Assembly: GCF_034424645.1 (NCBI RefSeq)
Contig: NZ_CP139969.1
Span: 2,914,001-2,978,000, forward strand
Length of the DNA stretch: 64,000 bases
Direction of reading: 5' to 3'
Source of the DNA: Bordetella avium
GTDB taxonomy: Bacteria; Pseudomonadota; Gammaproteobacteria; Burkholderiales; Burkholderiaceae_B
Shown here in pieces: positions 53,094 to 61,932 of the stretch (its first letter is position 1; each line of letters starts with the position of its first letter). The notes under the pieces were generated by a model, which saw only the letters and a program-made list of their open reading frames with translations, searched no databases and was not told where the DNA came from. The position numbers were made by a program, and so were the translations under genes.

Positions 53094-54188
53094 TCAGGCT
53101 ACCTTGTGCAGCCAGTTGTGCTTGTCCTCGGCACGGCCACGTTGAATATCCTGCAAGGCCGCCTTCAGCTTGAGCGTGGTGGCGCCTGCGCCGCCATCGC
53201 CGATGGTGAAGCCATGCTTGCGGCCCTTGACCTGGCCGATAGGCGTGACCACGGCGGCAGTGCCGCAGGCAAAGGACTCGACCAGCTTGCCGCTCTTGGC
53301 GTCTTCCTGCCATTGGTCGATGGAATAGGGTTCCTCCCGCACCGTCAGGCCCTGATCGCGCGCCAGGGTGATGAGCGAATCACGGGTGATGCCGGGCAGA
53401 ATGGTGCCGGTAAGCGGCGGGGTCTGGAGCGAACCGTCGGCGAACACGAAAAACACATTCATGCCGCCCAGCTCTTCGATCCAGCGTCGCTCGACCGCAT
53501 CCAGAAAGACCACCTGATCGCAGCCTTCGCGCGCGCCTTCGGCCTGGGCCTGGAGACTGGCCGCATAGTTGCCGCCGCACTTGGCCGCGCCAGTGCCGCC
53601 CGGCGCCGCACGCGTGTAGTTGTCGGAAACCCAGATGGTCACGGCCGAACCGCCACCCTTGAAGTAAGCGCCCACCGGCGAGGCGATCACGGCATACAGA
53701 TATTCCGACGAAGGCTTGGTGCCCAAAGCCACTTCGGTCGCAATCATGAAGGGACGCAAATAGAGAGAAGCGCCTTCAGCCGAGGGAATCCAGTCGCGGT
53801 CGGCGCGCACCAGGGCTTGAACCGACTCCACGAAAATGTTCTCGGGCAGTTCGGCCATCGCCAGACGGGCGGCAGAGCTGCGAAAGCGACGGGCATTGGC
53901 GTCAGGGCGAAACAGCGTCGAACCGCCATCAGGGAGGCGGTAGGCCTTCAGGCCTTCGAAGATCTCCTGGGCGTAATGCAGCACCAGCGTCGAAGGATTG
54001 AGACGCAGATCAGCCCTGGCGGTAATCTTGGCGTCATGCCAGCCACGCTCGGCGCTATAGCGCACGGTAGCCATGTGGTCGGTGAAAATCCGGCCAAACC
54101 CGGGGTCCTGGAGCAGGCGCTCGCGCTCGGCAGGCGCCACCGGATTCGGATGGTGCTCAATCAAGAAAGTGGGTTTGTCTTGACTCAT
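53094..54188 (-). CDS. ilvE: Branched-chain amino-acid aminotransferase
   Basis: A 364-residue fold-type IV aminotransferase. The PLP-binding lysine lies in GTGAAKCGGNYAAS, as in the mammalian-type BCAT group, and the substrate loop region ends GTAAVVTPIGQV. It makes and degrades leucine, isoleucine and valine using 2-oxoglutarate/glutamate. The ATG at 54188 follows GGAGACAG. It is alone on its strand. Confidence 0.93.
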   Translation of the reverse strand: MSQDKPTFLIEHHPNPVAPAERERLLQDPGFGRIFTDHMATVRYSAERGWHDAKITARADLRLNPSTLVLHYAQEIFEGLKAYRLPDGGSTLFRPDANARRFRSSAARLAMAELPENIFVESVQALVRADRDWIPSAEGASLYLRPFMIATEVALGTKPSSEYLYAVIASPVGAYFKGGGSAVTIWVSDNYTRAAPGGTGAAKCGGNYAASLQAQAEGAREGCDQVVFLDAVERRWIEELGGMNVFFVFADGSLQTPPLTGTILPGITRDSLITLARDQGLTVREEPYSIDQWQEDAKSGKLVESFACGTAAVVTPIGQVKGRKHGFTIGDGGAGATTLKLKAALQDIQRGRAEDKHNWLHKVA

Positions 54189-54497
54189 TTCTGTCTCCAG
54201 CAGATCAGGGGTATGAATGCAGCATGATGGCGCAAGGATACGCCATCCCGCTCAGATATCGTGGCCTGACCCGTGATCTTGCACCGTCCGATGCGGCGAC
54301 CGCCCGTTTGTCCCTCGCTCGGCAACGCAGGACGACATCGCGCCGCATGGCGAAAGAGGGGCGCCGCCAGGCATCGCAGGCTTGCGAGACAGCGATGCGG
54401 GGCGCAAAAAATAAGTTTGCGCCACAAGGTTAATCGGGAGGTAAGGCAAGAAACGCGGCAAAATCATAAACGTCACCCTCTAACGGAGCGCCCTTCC
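54189..54497. other. Divergent intergenic region between ilvE and the yghU-like gene
   Basis: About 310 bases. It holds promoters for both genes presumably, but no convincing operator, RNA or small gene. AAAAAATAAG around 54405-54417 is the only AT-rich tract, and GGGAGG at 54428 has no usable start near it. Confidence 0.4.
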
Positions 54498-55376
54498 ATG
54501 AGCAATGAATACCTGCCGCCCAAAGTCTGGACCTGGAATCAGAACGGAGCCAGCACCGCCTCCGCCGCCTCCAGCCTGAACCGCCCGGTCGCCGGCGCCA
54601 CCCACGAAAAAACCCTGCCGGTCGGCCGCCACCCCCTACAGCTTTATTCACTGGGCACGCCCAACGGCCAGAAGGTCACCATTCTGCTCGAAGAGTTGCT
54701 GGCTCGCGGCCACCAGGGCGCTGAGTACGATGCCTGGCTGATCAACATCGGCAACGGCGACCAGTTCGGCAGCGGCTTTGTCGACATCAACCCCAACTCC
54801 AAGATTCCCGCCCTGGTGGACCGTTCCGGCCAGAGCCCCATTCCCGTATTCGAGTCCGGCGCCATTTTGCTCTACCTCGCCGAAAAATTCGCTGACTTCC
54901 TGCCCACGGACCCTGCCCTGCGCGCCGCGACGCTGTCCTGGCTGTTCTGGCAAATGGGCAGCGCCCCCTATCTGGGCGGAGGCTTCGGGCATTTCTATGC
55001 CTATGCGCCAGTCAAGATCGAATACGCCATCGACCGCTTCGCAATGGAAGTCAAGCGCCAGCTCGACGTGCTGGATCAGCGGCTGGCCAAGCACGAGTTC
55101 TTGGCCGGCGACCAATACACCATCGCCGACATCGCGGTATTCCCCTGGTATGGCGGCCTGATCAAGGGCTGGCAGTACGATGCGGCAGAATTCCTCGCCG
55201 TTCACGAATATCGCCATGTGCAGCGTTGGGCCGATACCCTGCTGGCCCGTCCGGCCGTGCAACGCGGCCGCATCGTCAATCGCCTGCGCGGCCCGCTGTC
55301 AGAGCAATTACACGAACGCCACGACGCCAGCGACTTTACGACCCGCACGCAAGACAAACTACAAGCCGGCAACTAG
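54498..55376 (+). CDS. yghU: Glutathione-dependent disulfide-bond oxidoreductase, YghU-like
   Basis: A 292-residue Nu-class GST. The N-terminal extension (YLPPKVWTWNQNG) and HPLQLYSLGTPNGQKVTILLEELL match YghU/YfcG-type enzymes, which bind two glutathiones and reduce disulfides rather than conjugating. NPNSKIPALVD holds the cis-proline. The ATG at 54498 follows CGGAGCG. Followed by a strong terminator. Confidence 0.92.
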   Translation: MSNEYLPPKVWTWNQNGASTASAASSLNRPVAGATHEKTLPVGRHPLQLYSLGTPNGQKVTILLEELLARGHQGAEYDAWLINIGNGDQFGSGFVDINPNSKIPALVDRSGQSPIPVFESGAILLYLAEKFADFLPTDPALRAATLSWLFWQMGSAPYLGGGFGHFYAYAPVKIEYAIDRFAMEVKRQLDVLDQRLAKHEFLAGDQYTIADIAVFPWYGGLIKGWQYDAAEFLAVHEYRHVQRWADTLLARPAVQRGRIVNRLRGPLSEQLHERHDASDFTTRTQDKLQAGN

Positions 55377-55414
55377 GTTCGCGCGGTTCGAGACTGCTGA
55401 ACCTACCACCCCCC

Positions 55415-55448
55415 AAAAAAAACGGAGCCCGCAGGCTCCGTTTTTTTT
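55415..55448. terminator. Strong bidirectional terminator
   Basis: Perfect 15-bp stem (A8 then CGGAGCC, and its complement ending T8) around loop CGCA. It serves the yghU-like gene and the convergent nitroreductase gene. Confidence 0.9.
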
Positions 55449-55473
55449 GAGGTGCTGTTTTTGAGGCGCTATA

Positions 55474-56073
55474 TCAGCCGGCCACGATGAAGCGGTCAGC
55501 GTCGCTCATGAAGGCCTTGTCGGTCTTGGGCGCTTCGTTTGAACCGAAGGGCATTTGCGCGCGCAACTTCCAGGAAGCCGGCACATTCCATTCACGGGCC
55601 ACGGCGGCGTCGATGAGGGGGTTGTAGTGCTGTAGGCTGGCGCCGACTCCCGCGTTGGCCAGCGCGCTCCAGACCGAGAGCTGGGCCATGCCGCTGGCCT
55701 GTTCCGACCAGACCGGGAAGTTATCGGCATAAAGCGCGAACTTCTCTTGCAAGCCGCGGATCACGTCCTGGTCTTCGAAGAACAGCACCGTGCCCACGCC
55801 GGCGGCAAAGCTCTTGAGCTTGGCTTCGGTTTTGTCAAAGCCTTCGGCGGGCGCAACCTTGCGGACCTCATCCGTGGCCAGGGCCCACAGCTTGTCGCTT
55901 TCGGCGCCGAACAGCACCAGCGCGCGCGAGCTTTGCGAGTTAAAGGACGAAGGGCTGTGTTTGATGGCTTCCTGGATCAGAGAGACCAGCGCATCCTTGG
56001 ACAAGGACAGGTTGCGGCCCAGGGAATACTGGGTGCGGCGCTGTTTAAGCGCATCGATATAAGCGTTGCTCAT
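55474..56073 (-). CDS. Nitroreductase family protein
   Basis: A 199-residue FMN nitroreductase-fold protein: ALKQRRTQYSLGRNLSLSK opens the fold and SPSSFNSQSSRALVLFG contains the FMN-contact region. It resembles the YdgI/YodC group of short flavin oxidoreductases. Substrate unknown. Convergent with the yghU-like gene. Confidence 0.88.
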   Translation of the reverse strand: MSNAYIDALKQRRTQYSLGRNLSLSKDALVSLIQEAIKHSPSSFNSQSSRALVLFGAESDKLWALATDEVRKVAPAEGFDKTEAKLKSFAAGVGTVLFFEDQDVIRGLQEKFALYADNFPVWSEQASGMAQLSVWSALANAGVGASLQHYNPLIDAAVAREWNVPASWKLRAQMPFGSNEAPKTDKAFMSDADRFIVAG

Positions 56074-56282
56074 GACCTTATAGCCTTTCGACAGTAAAGA
56101 TTAGGGGGAGACTTGCCGCGATTCTACCGACCACTGATAAGCGCTTGCCAGCAATAAATGATTAGACTTCATCATACGCTGCGAGACAGTTTGTTCTACT
56201 GGCAACAACAGTGCCTCGACGCCACGCCAAACCGGCTCGATATCAGCGTGGCCAGTCCCGATCGGGGGACGGCGGGCCCCAT

Positions 56283-56312
56283 AAAAAAAGCCCGCTCCGG
56301 CCAGGAGCGGGC
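56283..56312 (-). terminator. Terminator of the MipA/OmpV gene
   Basis: Nine-base stem GCCCGCTCC/GGAGCGGGC, followed on the minus strand by a run of seven T. Rho-independent form, about 20 bases past the stop codon. Confidence 0.85.
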
Positions 56313-56332
56313 GGGGTCAGCGAAGCCGGGGC

Positions 56333-57097
56333 TCAGAAAGCGTAGACCATGCCCACGCCGCCAAACATATTGACCTTGCGTTCGTTCAGCGGGCTGTCAC
56401 GCGCATCACCCAGCACGGAGGTCAGGCCGACCGTCGTGATGGTGCTCCAGCTGCTGTTCAAACGGTAAACCCAGTTCGAGAACAGAGAGGCCGACTTGAA
56501 ACCCGAAGAAGGCGAATAGGTCGACAGGCCGGCGCGGCTCTTGGCGGCCTGCGACGAGGTGACGCCAAACCAGGTCTGCATGTCATCACGGCTGCCCCAC
56601 TGGGTGCTCAGGCCCAGGCGCAGGCTGTTGCGATCGTCTTGCAAAAAGGCGTAGGAAGTCCGCAACTCCAGCGTGCCGCCGTATCCGGAATGGGCAGCCT
56701 GCCGGTAGGCCGCGCCCAATGAGTAGCTGCCAGGCGCCCATTCGACGAATGCGCCGTAAGCGGCATGGAATTTAATGTCGCCTATGCCGCGTGTCAGCCG
56801 GGAATCATCTGCATCACGGCCTAGATTGGCGCCGAGGAACAGGCCGCCGGTCAGGTCAGGCGCGAGCTTGGTTTTCAGGCCCAGGGCCGGCAGACCGGCG
56901 CGAGGAGAGATGAAAAAGCTGCCGGATTCATAATTGATGAGGGGTACGGGCAGCACACGGTATTTGCTGGAACCCTCATAAAGCGGAACCACGCCCAGAC
57001 CCAGACCGACAAAATTCCGGCTCTGGGCCTGCGCGGACGCCATGACGGTCAGGGCCGCCAGGACGAAAGTAGTTTTGGTCAACATACCAAAGCGCAT
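56333..57097 (-). CDS. MipA/OmpV family outer-membrane protein
   Basis: A 254-residue outer-membrane beta-barrel. The signal peptide ends ASAQAQS; RNFVGLGLGVVPLYEGSSKYRVLPVPLINYESGSFFIS is the family's first strands; the C-terminus ends in a Phe (MVYAF). MipA/OmpV proteins have been tied to peptidoglycan machinery assembly and to porin function. The ATG at 57097 follows AGGAG. Monocistronic, with its own terminator. Confidence 0.88.
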   Translation of the reverse strand: MRFGMLTKTTFVLAALTVMASAQAQSRNFVGLGLGVVPLYEGSSKYRVLPVPLINYESGSFFISPRAGLPALGLKTKLAPDLTGGLFLGANLGRDADDSRLTRGIGDIKFHAAYGAFVEWAPGSYSLGAAYRQAAHSGYGGTLELRTSYAFLQDDRNSLRLGLSTQWGSRDDMQTWFGVTSSQAAKSRAGLSTYSPSSGFKSASLFSNWVYRLNSSWSTITTVGLTSVLGDARDSPLNERKVNMFGGVGMVYAF

Positions 57098-57285
57098 GAA
57101 AACTCCTCGCTATTGCGGTGATAAAGACGAAGATCACGCAGGCTATTTCCTTGATCTTGCCCGGATAAATACTTAAATCACCGGGGATAGTACCCGAGCC
57201 CTTTGCAGCCGCCTGGCGAAAAATTCGCGTTATCAGACCGGAATTTGTCGCAGCGCAACATCCGCTGCTCTGGGCTTTTTCGACA

Positions 57286-58047
57286 CTATGGTTCAAGCCA
57301 GCCACGGATCTCGGCCAAGACCTGCTCCGGCTTTTCGCGGTGCGGCATATGGCCCAGACCCTGAAAAACATGGGCGCGTCCGGACGTCAGCCGGGCGATA
57401 TGCGCGGCATGCGCCGGTGAACCGTATTCATCCTGATCGCCATGCAGCGCGAGAACGGGGCAGCCGATGCGACGCAGCTCGGCATCCAGGTTCCAGGCAG
57501 CAAATTCGGGTGACAGCCAGGTGTCGATCCAAGCGCTCAATACCCAGGCGGCCTTGTCGCCATGATATTTCTGCAAACGCGCCATCTGGCCCGGCTGGGC
57601 GAAGCCCTCACGGGCCTGGCGCACGCCAGCCAGAATGCGCTCGTCGACAAAAGCCTGGGCGGCGATCGTGATGAGGCCTTGGCAATCGGCCGCGTGACGC
57701 GCCGCGCAGGCAATGCCCATGCCGCCGCCCACGCTATGGCCCAGGGCGACAAAGGCGCTAATACCTAAGTGCTCCCGCAGGGCCAGAAACCCGCTGTCCG
57801 CCTCCCGCTGCACAAAATCCAGCGTGATCCGGCCGGGATCGGACTGGCCAAAACCCAGGCGGTCATAAGCAATGACATCGCGCCCGCAAGCCTGCGCCAG
57901 TTGTTCGGGAAAATCGCGCCACAAGGCCACACAACCCAGCGAGTCATGCAAAAGCACCAAAGGCGGCAGTGCGCTGCCAGTCTGCCAACTGCGGGCAAAG
58001 AGACGGCCTTGGCCTGTGTCGATGTCGTGGTCTTGAATGCTGAGCAT
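57286..58047 (-). CDS. Alpha/beta hydrolase
   Basis: A 253-residue alpha/beta hydrolase with an intact triad: nucleophile Ser in GHSVGGGMGIA, Asp in HGDQDEYG and His in GLGHMPHRE; HDSLG forms the oxyanion loop. The ATG at 58047 gives a normal N-terminus. The substrate (ester, lactone or haloalkane) is not indicated. It lies downstream of the ABC importer genes, on the same strand, after a gap of about 120 bases. Confidence 0.85.
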   Translation of the reverse strand: MLSIQDHDIDTGQGRLFARSWQTGSALPPLVLLHDSLGCVALWRDFPEQLAQACGRDVIAYDRLGFGQSDPGRITLDFVQREADSGFLALREHLGISAFVALGHSVGGGMGIACAARHAADCQGLITIAAQAFVDERILAGVRQAREGFAQPGQMARLQKYHGDKAAWVLSAWIDTWLSPEFAAWNLDAELRRIGCPVLALHGDQDEYGSPAHAAHIARLTSGRAHVFQGLGHMPHREKPEQVLAEIRGWLEP

Positions 58048-58169
58048 GGGCGCGCCCCGGACGGATAAGCCTAGGATGATAGCGCGCCGCCGCCACAAGT
58101 CCGCAGCCAGCCCTGGCTAAGGCTCTCGGCCCCCGCGCCCTTAGCCGGCGGCGTCGAACACGACAGCAA

Positions 58170-59129
58170 TCAATAGGTCTTAGCGTCGATCTCCTTGGAC
58201 CACTTCAGATCCAGCCAGCGCGGGTCGGCCGGGATCTTATCGAGATTGCCGAGGTCAACCTGGGTCTGTAGCGCATCGGCCAGCGCCTGCGGCACGATCG
58301 CGGCGGAATCGGCGAACACGCCGTCATCGATCAGGCGCATCACCGACTTACGCACGACTTCGGGCGGCAAATTGGGGAAAAGCTTCAAACCGCTCTGCAC
58401 AGCGGCCTCAGGGTCTTTATGTATTGTCTTGAGCGCGCGATCCAGCCCCGACACCAGCTTTCCGGCGACATGGGGATCAATGTCCTGGCGCGTGGAGATG
58501 GCCGAGAAGGTGTAGGGCCCGATCTCGCGCGAGAAGGCCGATACGACCTTAAAACCCTGAGCTTCGGCCTGAGAAGCTCCCGGCTCGTAGAGCACGGCGC
58601 AATCAGCCAGACCGGCGCTCAATGGCCCCGCTTCATTACCCAGCGGCACCTCCAGCAGATTCACGTCGCGCTTGGGGTCCAGACCCGCCTTGCGCAAAAT
58701 CTTCAGAAAGGCGGAAGTGCTGGTGGTGGGCATCGCCCCGGTGGCGATGGTCGCGCCCTTCAGGCTGGTGAAATCCTTGAAATCGAAGGCCGATTTGCAG
58801 GTCAGCCAGACGCCAAGACGATTGAGCGTGCCGCCCACCACCTTGACCGGCGCGCCACGGCCAAAGGAAATGGCGGTCCATTCCGGGCCATGCAAGGAAA
58901 AATCGGCGCTCTTGGAAATCACGGCGGCCAGGGCGTTTGTCGACGACGAGGCGACATCAATGCGCACATCCAGCCCCTCATCCTTGAAATAGCCCTGCTC
59001 TTGGGCGAAATACACCGGCAGATAAAAAACCGACTTAAACGCCGCCGAGACGACGGCCTGGTCCTTGGCGTGGGCGGCCAGACTGGCGCAAGACAGCGCC
59101 GCGGCAAGCGCGAGACGGGAATAGTTCAT
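58170..59129 (-). CDS. NMT1/SsuA-type ABC transporter substrate-binding protein
   Basis: A 319-residue periplasmic binding protein; the signal peptide ends LAAHAKD. The fold opens SVFYLPVYFAQEQGYFKDEGLDV, characteristic of the NMT1/THI5/SsuA family, which binds thiamin precursors, alkanesulfonates, taurine or aromatic acids. Last gene of the importer operon. Confidence 0.88.
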   Translation of the reverse strand: MNYSRLALAAALSCASLAAHAKDQAVVSAAFKSVFYLPVYFAQEQGYFKDEGLDVRIDVASSSTNALAAVISKSADFSLHGPEWTAISFGRGAPVKVVGGTLNRLGVWLTCKSAFDFKDFTSLKGATIATGAMPTTSTSAFLKILRKAGLDPKRDVNLLEVPLGNEAGPLSAGLADCAVLYEPGASQAEAQGFKVVSAFSREIGPYTFSAISTRQDIDPHVAGKLVSGLDRALKTIHKDPEAAVQSGLKLFPNLPPEVVRKSVMRLIDDGVFADSAAIVPQALADALQTQVDLGNLDKIPADPRWLDLKWSKEIDAKTY

Positions 59130-59141
59130 AGTGAATGAAAC

Positions 59142-59969
59142 TCAGAGTTTGAATTGCGTGGCGTAGGTCTGGTCTTTCCAACGCAACAGGCGTTTTTCGG
59201 CAATATCCACGCCGGCATACAGCACAAAGCCGAGCAGCATGAGCGTGAAAATGCCGACCCAGACCGTGTTCAGGTCATAAAGCGACGACGCCACGAAAAT
59301 CACGTGGCCGACGCCGTACTTGGAGGAAATGAATTCGCCCACCACGGTGCCGACCAACGCGAAACCGATATTGATGCGAAAGGTGCTGATGATGTAGGGC
59401 AGCGCCGCGGGCACGACCACCTTGCCGAACACCTGGTTGCGCGTGGCGCCCAGCGACGCCATCATGCGCTGGATATCCGGATCGGTATCCTTGGCAGCCT
59501 GAAATGCCGCCAGCAGGGCCACAATGGCGGTCAGCGAAATCGACAGCGCCACCTTGGAAATGAGTCCGGTGCCAAACCACAGGATGATCAGCGGCGCGAA
59601 CGCTATCTTGGGCACGCTGTTGACGGCGACCAGAATGGGCTCGACCACCTTGGCCGCATAGGGCGAATACCACAGCCCCAGACCGGGCGCAGTGCCTACT
59701 GCCGTGCCGACCACAAAACCCAGCGCCGATGCCCACAGGGTATAGCCCGCATGTTCCAGCAGTTCGCCCGACAGCATCATCTTCCAGGCGGCCTGTGCGA
59801 CACCGGCCGGCGAGCCGAACAAAAAACCGTTGATATAGCCCGCGCTCACGCCCAGCTCCCAGGCGCCGAACAGAAGCACGAGAATCAATAGTTGCGCAGC
59901 CAGCACGGGCGGCCGCGGCAATTTCAAACGGGGCGCGCGCGTGGCGACGCCAGACAAGATAGTGCTCAT
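59142..59969 (-). CDS. ABC transporter permease, SsuC/TauC-type
   Basis: A 275-residue inner-membrane permease with six helices. The ATPase-contact loop is near MMASLGATRNQVFGKVVVPAALPYI, the standard EAA motif. Its start overlaps the ATPase stop by four bases. Confidence 0.9.
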   Translation of the reverse strand: MSTILSGVATRAPRLKLPRPPVLAAQLLILVLLFGAWELGVSAGYINGFLFGSPAGVAQAAWKMMLSGELLEHAGYTLWASALGFVVGTAVGTAPGLGLWYSPYAAKVVEPILVAVNSVPKIAFAPLIILWFGTGLISKVALSISLTAIVALLAAFQAAKDTDPDIQRMMASLGATRNQVFGKVVVPAALPYIISTFRINIGFALVGTVVGEFISSKYGVGHVIFVASSLYDLNTVWVGIFTLMLLGFVLYAGVDIAEKRLLRWKDQTYATQFKL

Positions 59970-60754
59970 GCTGCCTCCGCCTGCCCGGTCTGGATGTCCA
60001 GCTCCTGGCAGAGGGTATCGAAATAGGTGGAAAAACCAGGGTGGCGGCGAGCAGCCAGCGGCGAGGCCGGCTCGCCCAAACGAATGTCATGCACGCGCTT
60101 GAGCCGGCCCGGCCGGGCGCTCAACACGAAGATGCGCTGCGACAAAGCGATGGCCTCATCGATGTCATGCGTGACCAGCACCACGGTTTTGCCCTGCTTG
60201 CTGGCGGTATCGGCCAGCATGGTTTCCAGAAACAAGCGGGTCTGATAGTCGAGCGCGGAAAACGGCTCGTCCAGCAACAGCACATCCGGGTCCGGCAACA
60301 GGGTGCGCGCCAGGGCCACCCTTTGCCTCATACCGCCCGACAAAGCCTTGGGGTAACTGTCCTCAAACTGCAAAAGACCGAAGGCATGCAGATAATGCCG
60401 CGCCCTTTCGACCGACTCGACCCGCGGCGCGCCGCGCAGCTCCAGGCCCACGATCACGTTATCCAGCACCGTGCGCCAGGGCATCAGAAGGTCGCGTTGC
60501 AGCATGTAGCCGACCCGGCCGCGCAAATCCGCGACCGGTTTGCCATCGAGCAGGATAGAACCCGCATCGGGATCAAGCAGGCCGGTCAAGATGTTGAACA
60601 GCGTGGACTTGCCACAACCCGAGGGACCGATGATGCTGACGAACTCCCCGCTGCCCGCATCCAGGCTGATGTCATCGAGCACCTGCACGGCGCCCTGCTC
60701 GCCCTGGAAGCGCTTGCTGATATGGCGGACCTGAAGTTTGGGCGTAACGGACAT
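59966..60754 (-). CDS. ABC transporter ATP-binding protein, SsuB/TauB-type
   Basis: A 262-residue ATPase: Walker A GPSGCGKST, Q-loop YMLQRD, signature LSGGMRQRVALART, Walker B VLLLDEPFSALD, switch His VTHDIDEAI. It matches the nitrate/sulfonate/taurine importer class. It starts five bases after the AhpD-like gene. Confidence 0.93.
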   Translation of the reverse strand: MSVTPKLQVRHISKRFQGEQGAVQVLDDISLDAGSGEFVSIIGPSGCGKSTLFNILTGLLDPDAGSILLDGKPVADLRGRVGYMLQRDLLMPWRTVLDNVIVGLELRGAPRVESVERARHYLHAFGLLQFEDSYPKALSGGMRQRVALARTLLPDPDVLLLDEPFSALDYQTRLFLETMLADTASKQGKTVVLVTHDIDEAIALSQRIFVLSARPGRLKRVHDIRLGEPASPLAARRHPGFSTYFDTLCQELDIQTGQAEAA

Positions 60755-60759
60755 GAGCG

Positions 60760-61311
60760 TCAGGCCGCCGGCAGCTCGAACGCCACCACGTCTTCGGACG
60801 GCACTTCCAGCGCTTCATTGAAACGCTTGAAAAAGCTGCACAGCGCAATGCGGATGGTCAGCTCAACGACGGCAGGCTCGTCGTAATAACGGCGCAGACG
60901 GGCGAAAAGCCCATCGCCGATGCGGGCGGCGTCCAGCGTCACGGCGACCGCATAATCTCGCACGGCCAAATCCTGATCATCCAGGCCGGGGACCTCCGGC
61001 TCCAACAGGCGGTCGATGGCTTGCTGCGAAATCCCCTGCGAAGCCAGCTTGGGTTCGTGCAGCGTCACGCAGTAATGGCAGGCATGGGCCTTGGACGCCG
61101 CCAACAGCGCGATTTCCAGATGGCGCGGCGAAATCAGGCCCTCTTTTTTCGACTCGACCAGATAAGAAAAAAGATGCTTGAGCGCCGGCGGGCGCGGCAA
61201 GAAAGCGCTCAGCATATTGCCGTAGGGGCCATAGTCGCGCAGCAACTGTTGATAGAGGAAAACGGTTTCGGGATCGAGTTTGCTCAGATCCGGGACAGAC
61301 AAACGAGGCAC
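60760..61311 (-). CDS. Carboxymuconolactone decarboxylase/AhpD-like protein
   Basis: About 183 residues from a GTG at 61311; the open frame extends further but the added sequence is not family-like. The CxxC-His motif AHACHYCVTLHEP is the AhpD peroxidase/CMD active site. It heads the ABC importer operon, five bases before the ATPase gene. It may protect against, or modify, the imported compound (inference). No clear ribosome site. Confidence 0.75.
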   Translation of the reverse strand: MPRLSVPDLSKLDPETVFLYQQLLRDYGPYGNMLSAFLPRPPALKHLFSYLVESKKEGLISPRHLEIALLAASKAHACHYCVTLHEPKLASQGISQQAIDRLLEPEVPGLDDQDLAVRDYAVAVTLDAARIGDGLFARLRRYYDEPAVVELTIRIALCSFFKRFNEALEVPSEDVVAFELPAA

Positions 61312-61932
61312 GATAGATAGGCTAGGAATAAGGACGCCGGGCCATCCTAACCAGCCGCCCACGCCAGCGGAAATACATTCTGCCCATATCGATATCGTTT
61401 TCGGTAGACATCGGCGCAAAGCCTCTGCCTCTCGGCCGCCTTGACCCAGGCGGCCGCAGGCCACACATCCTGCACGCCAGGCAAGGGAGATAAAAGCCCT
61501 CACCACGCCTGCGCCGATCACGGCTGCGGCCTGACGGCGATACCCAGGCATCGCCCCTCAAAGTCTTTCTGTCAGGCCCACGCGCCCTTACACTTGCGGC
61601 GGTTCACCTCAACGGCAAGCCTAACGTGGAGAACCCCGCCCGCGGGCTGCCGCTCTCCCCGATCGCCAAGGCAATCGCACTCGTCCAATGGGTAAAAAAG
61701 GTTGATATCCGCCGCTCTGGACGCGGACACGAAACCATCGGAGACTACGATGGACAGGGCAATCCAAACCGGCTTCCCACAGCATGCAAGCATCGGAAAT
61801 CGGCCAGACTGCCCGCCGCAACGAAGCCGATGTTTTCACGTCGGCCCCCACGCTTACCTGCCCGACGCGGCAGGTCTCCCGACACGGTTGCGCTACTGTC
61901 TTTGAACGACTGGGGCACGCCCCGGCAACAGG
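61312..61932. other. 620-base gene-free region with a structured leader
   Basis: No convincing gene. Just upstream of the barrel-protein gene three stem-loops follow each other: GCCGA/TCGGC (61826-61845), ACCTGCC/GGCAGGT (61856-61875) and GGGGC/GCCCC (61912-61923). A weak 51-codon frame with a GGAG site (61750-61905) overlaps them. Long untranslated leader or cis-regulatory RNA is possible. Confidence 0.4.

Noticed and set aside
53085..54227. 380-residue frame antisense to ilvE, and similar long antisense frames over regB (15059-16090), the deaminase (22554-23549) and the PAS chemoreceptor (7663-8478)
   Set aside because: All lie opposite well-recognised genes, have no ribosome sites of note and show shadow-type composition.
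61869..61882. Minus-strand TCGGGAGACCTGCC resembling the 3' signature of cobalamin riboswitches, with GGGAAGCCGG further along that strand
   Set aside because: The two boxes occur in the wrong order for a cobalamin riboswitch, the core ending in the ACTGT motif is missing in that orientation, and no minus-strand gene follows at a suitable distance.
61750..61905. 51-codon frame with GGAG site upstream of the barrel gene
   Set aside because: Codon use is weak and no family is recognised; retained only as part of the leader finding, not as a gene.
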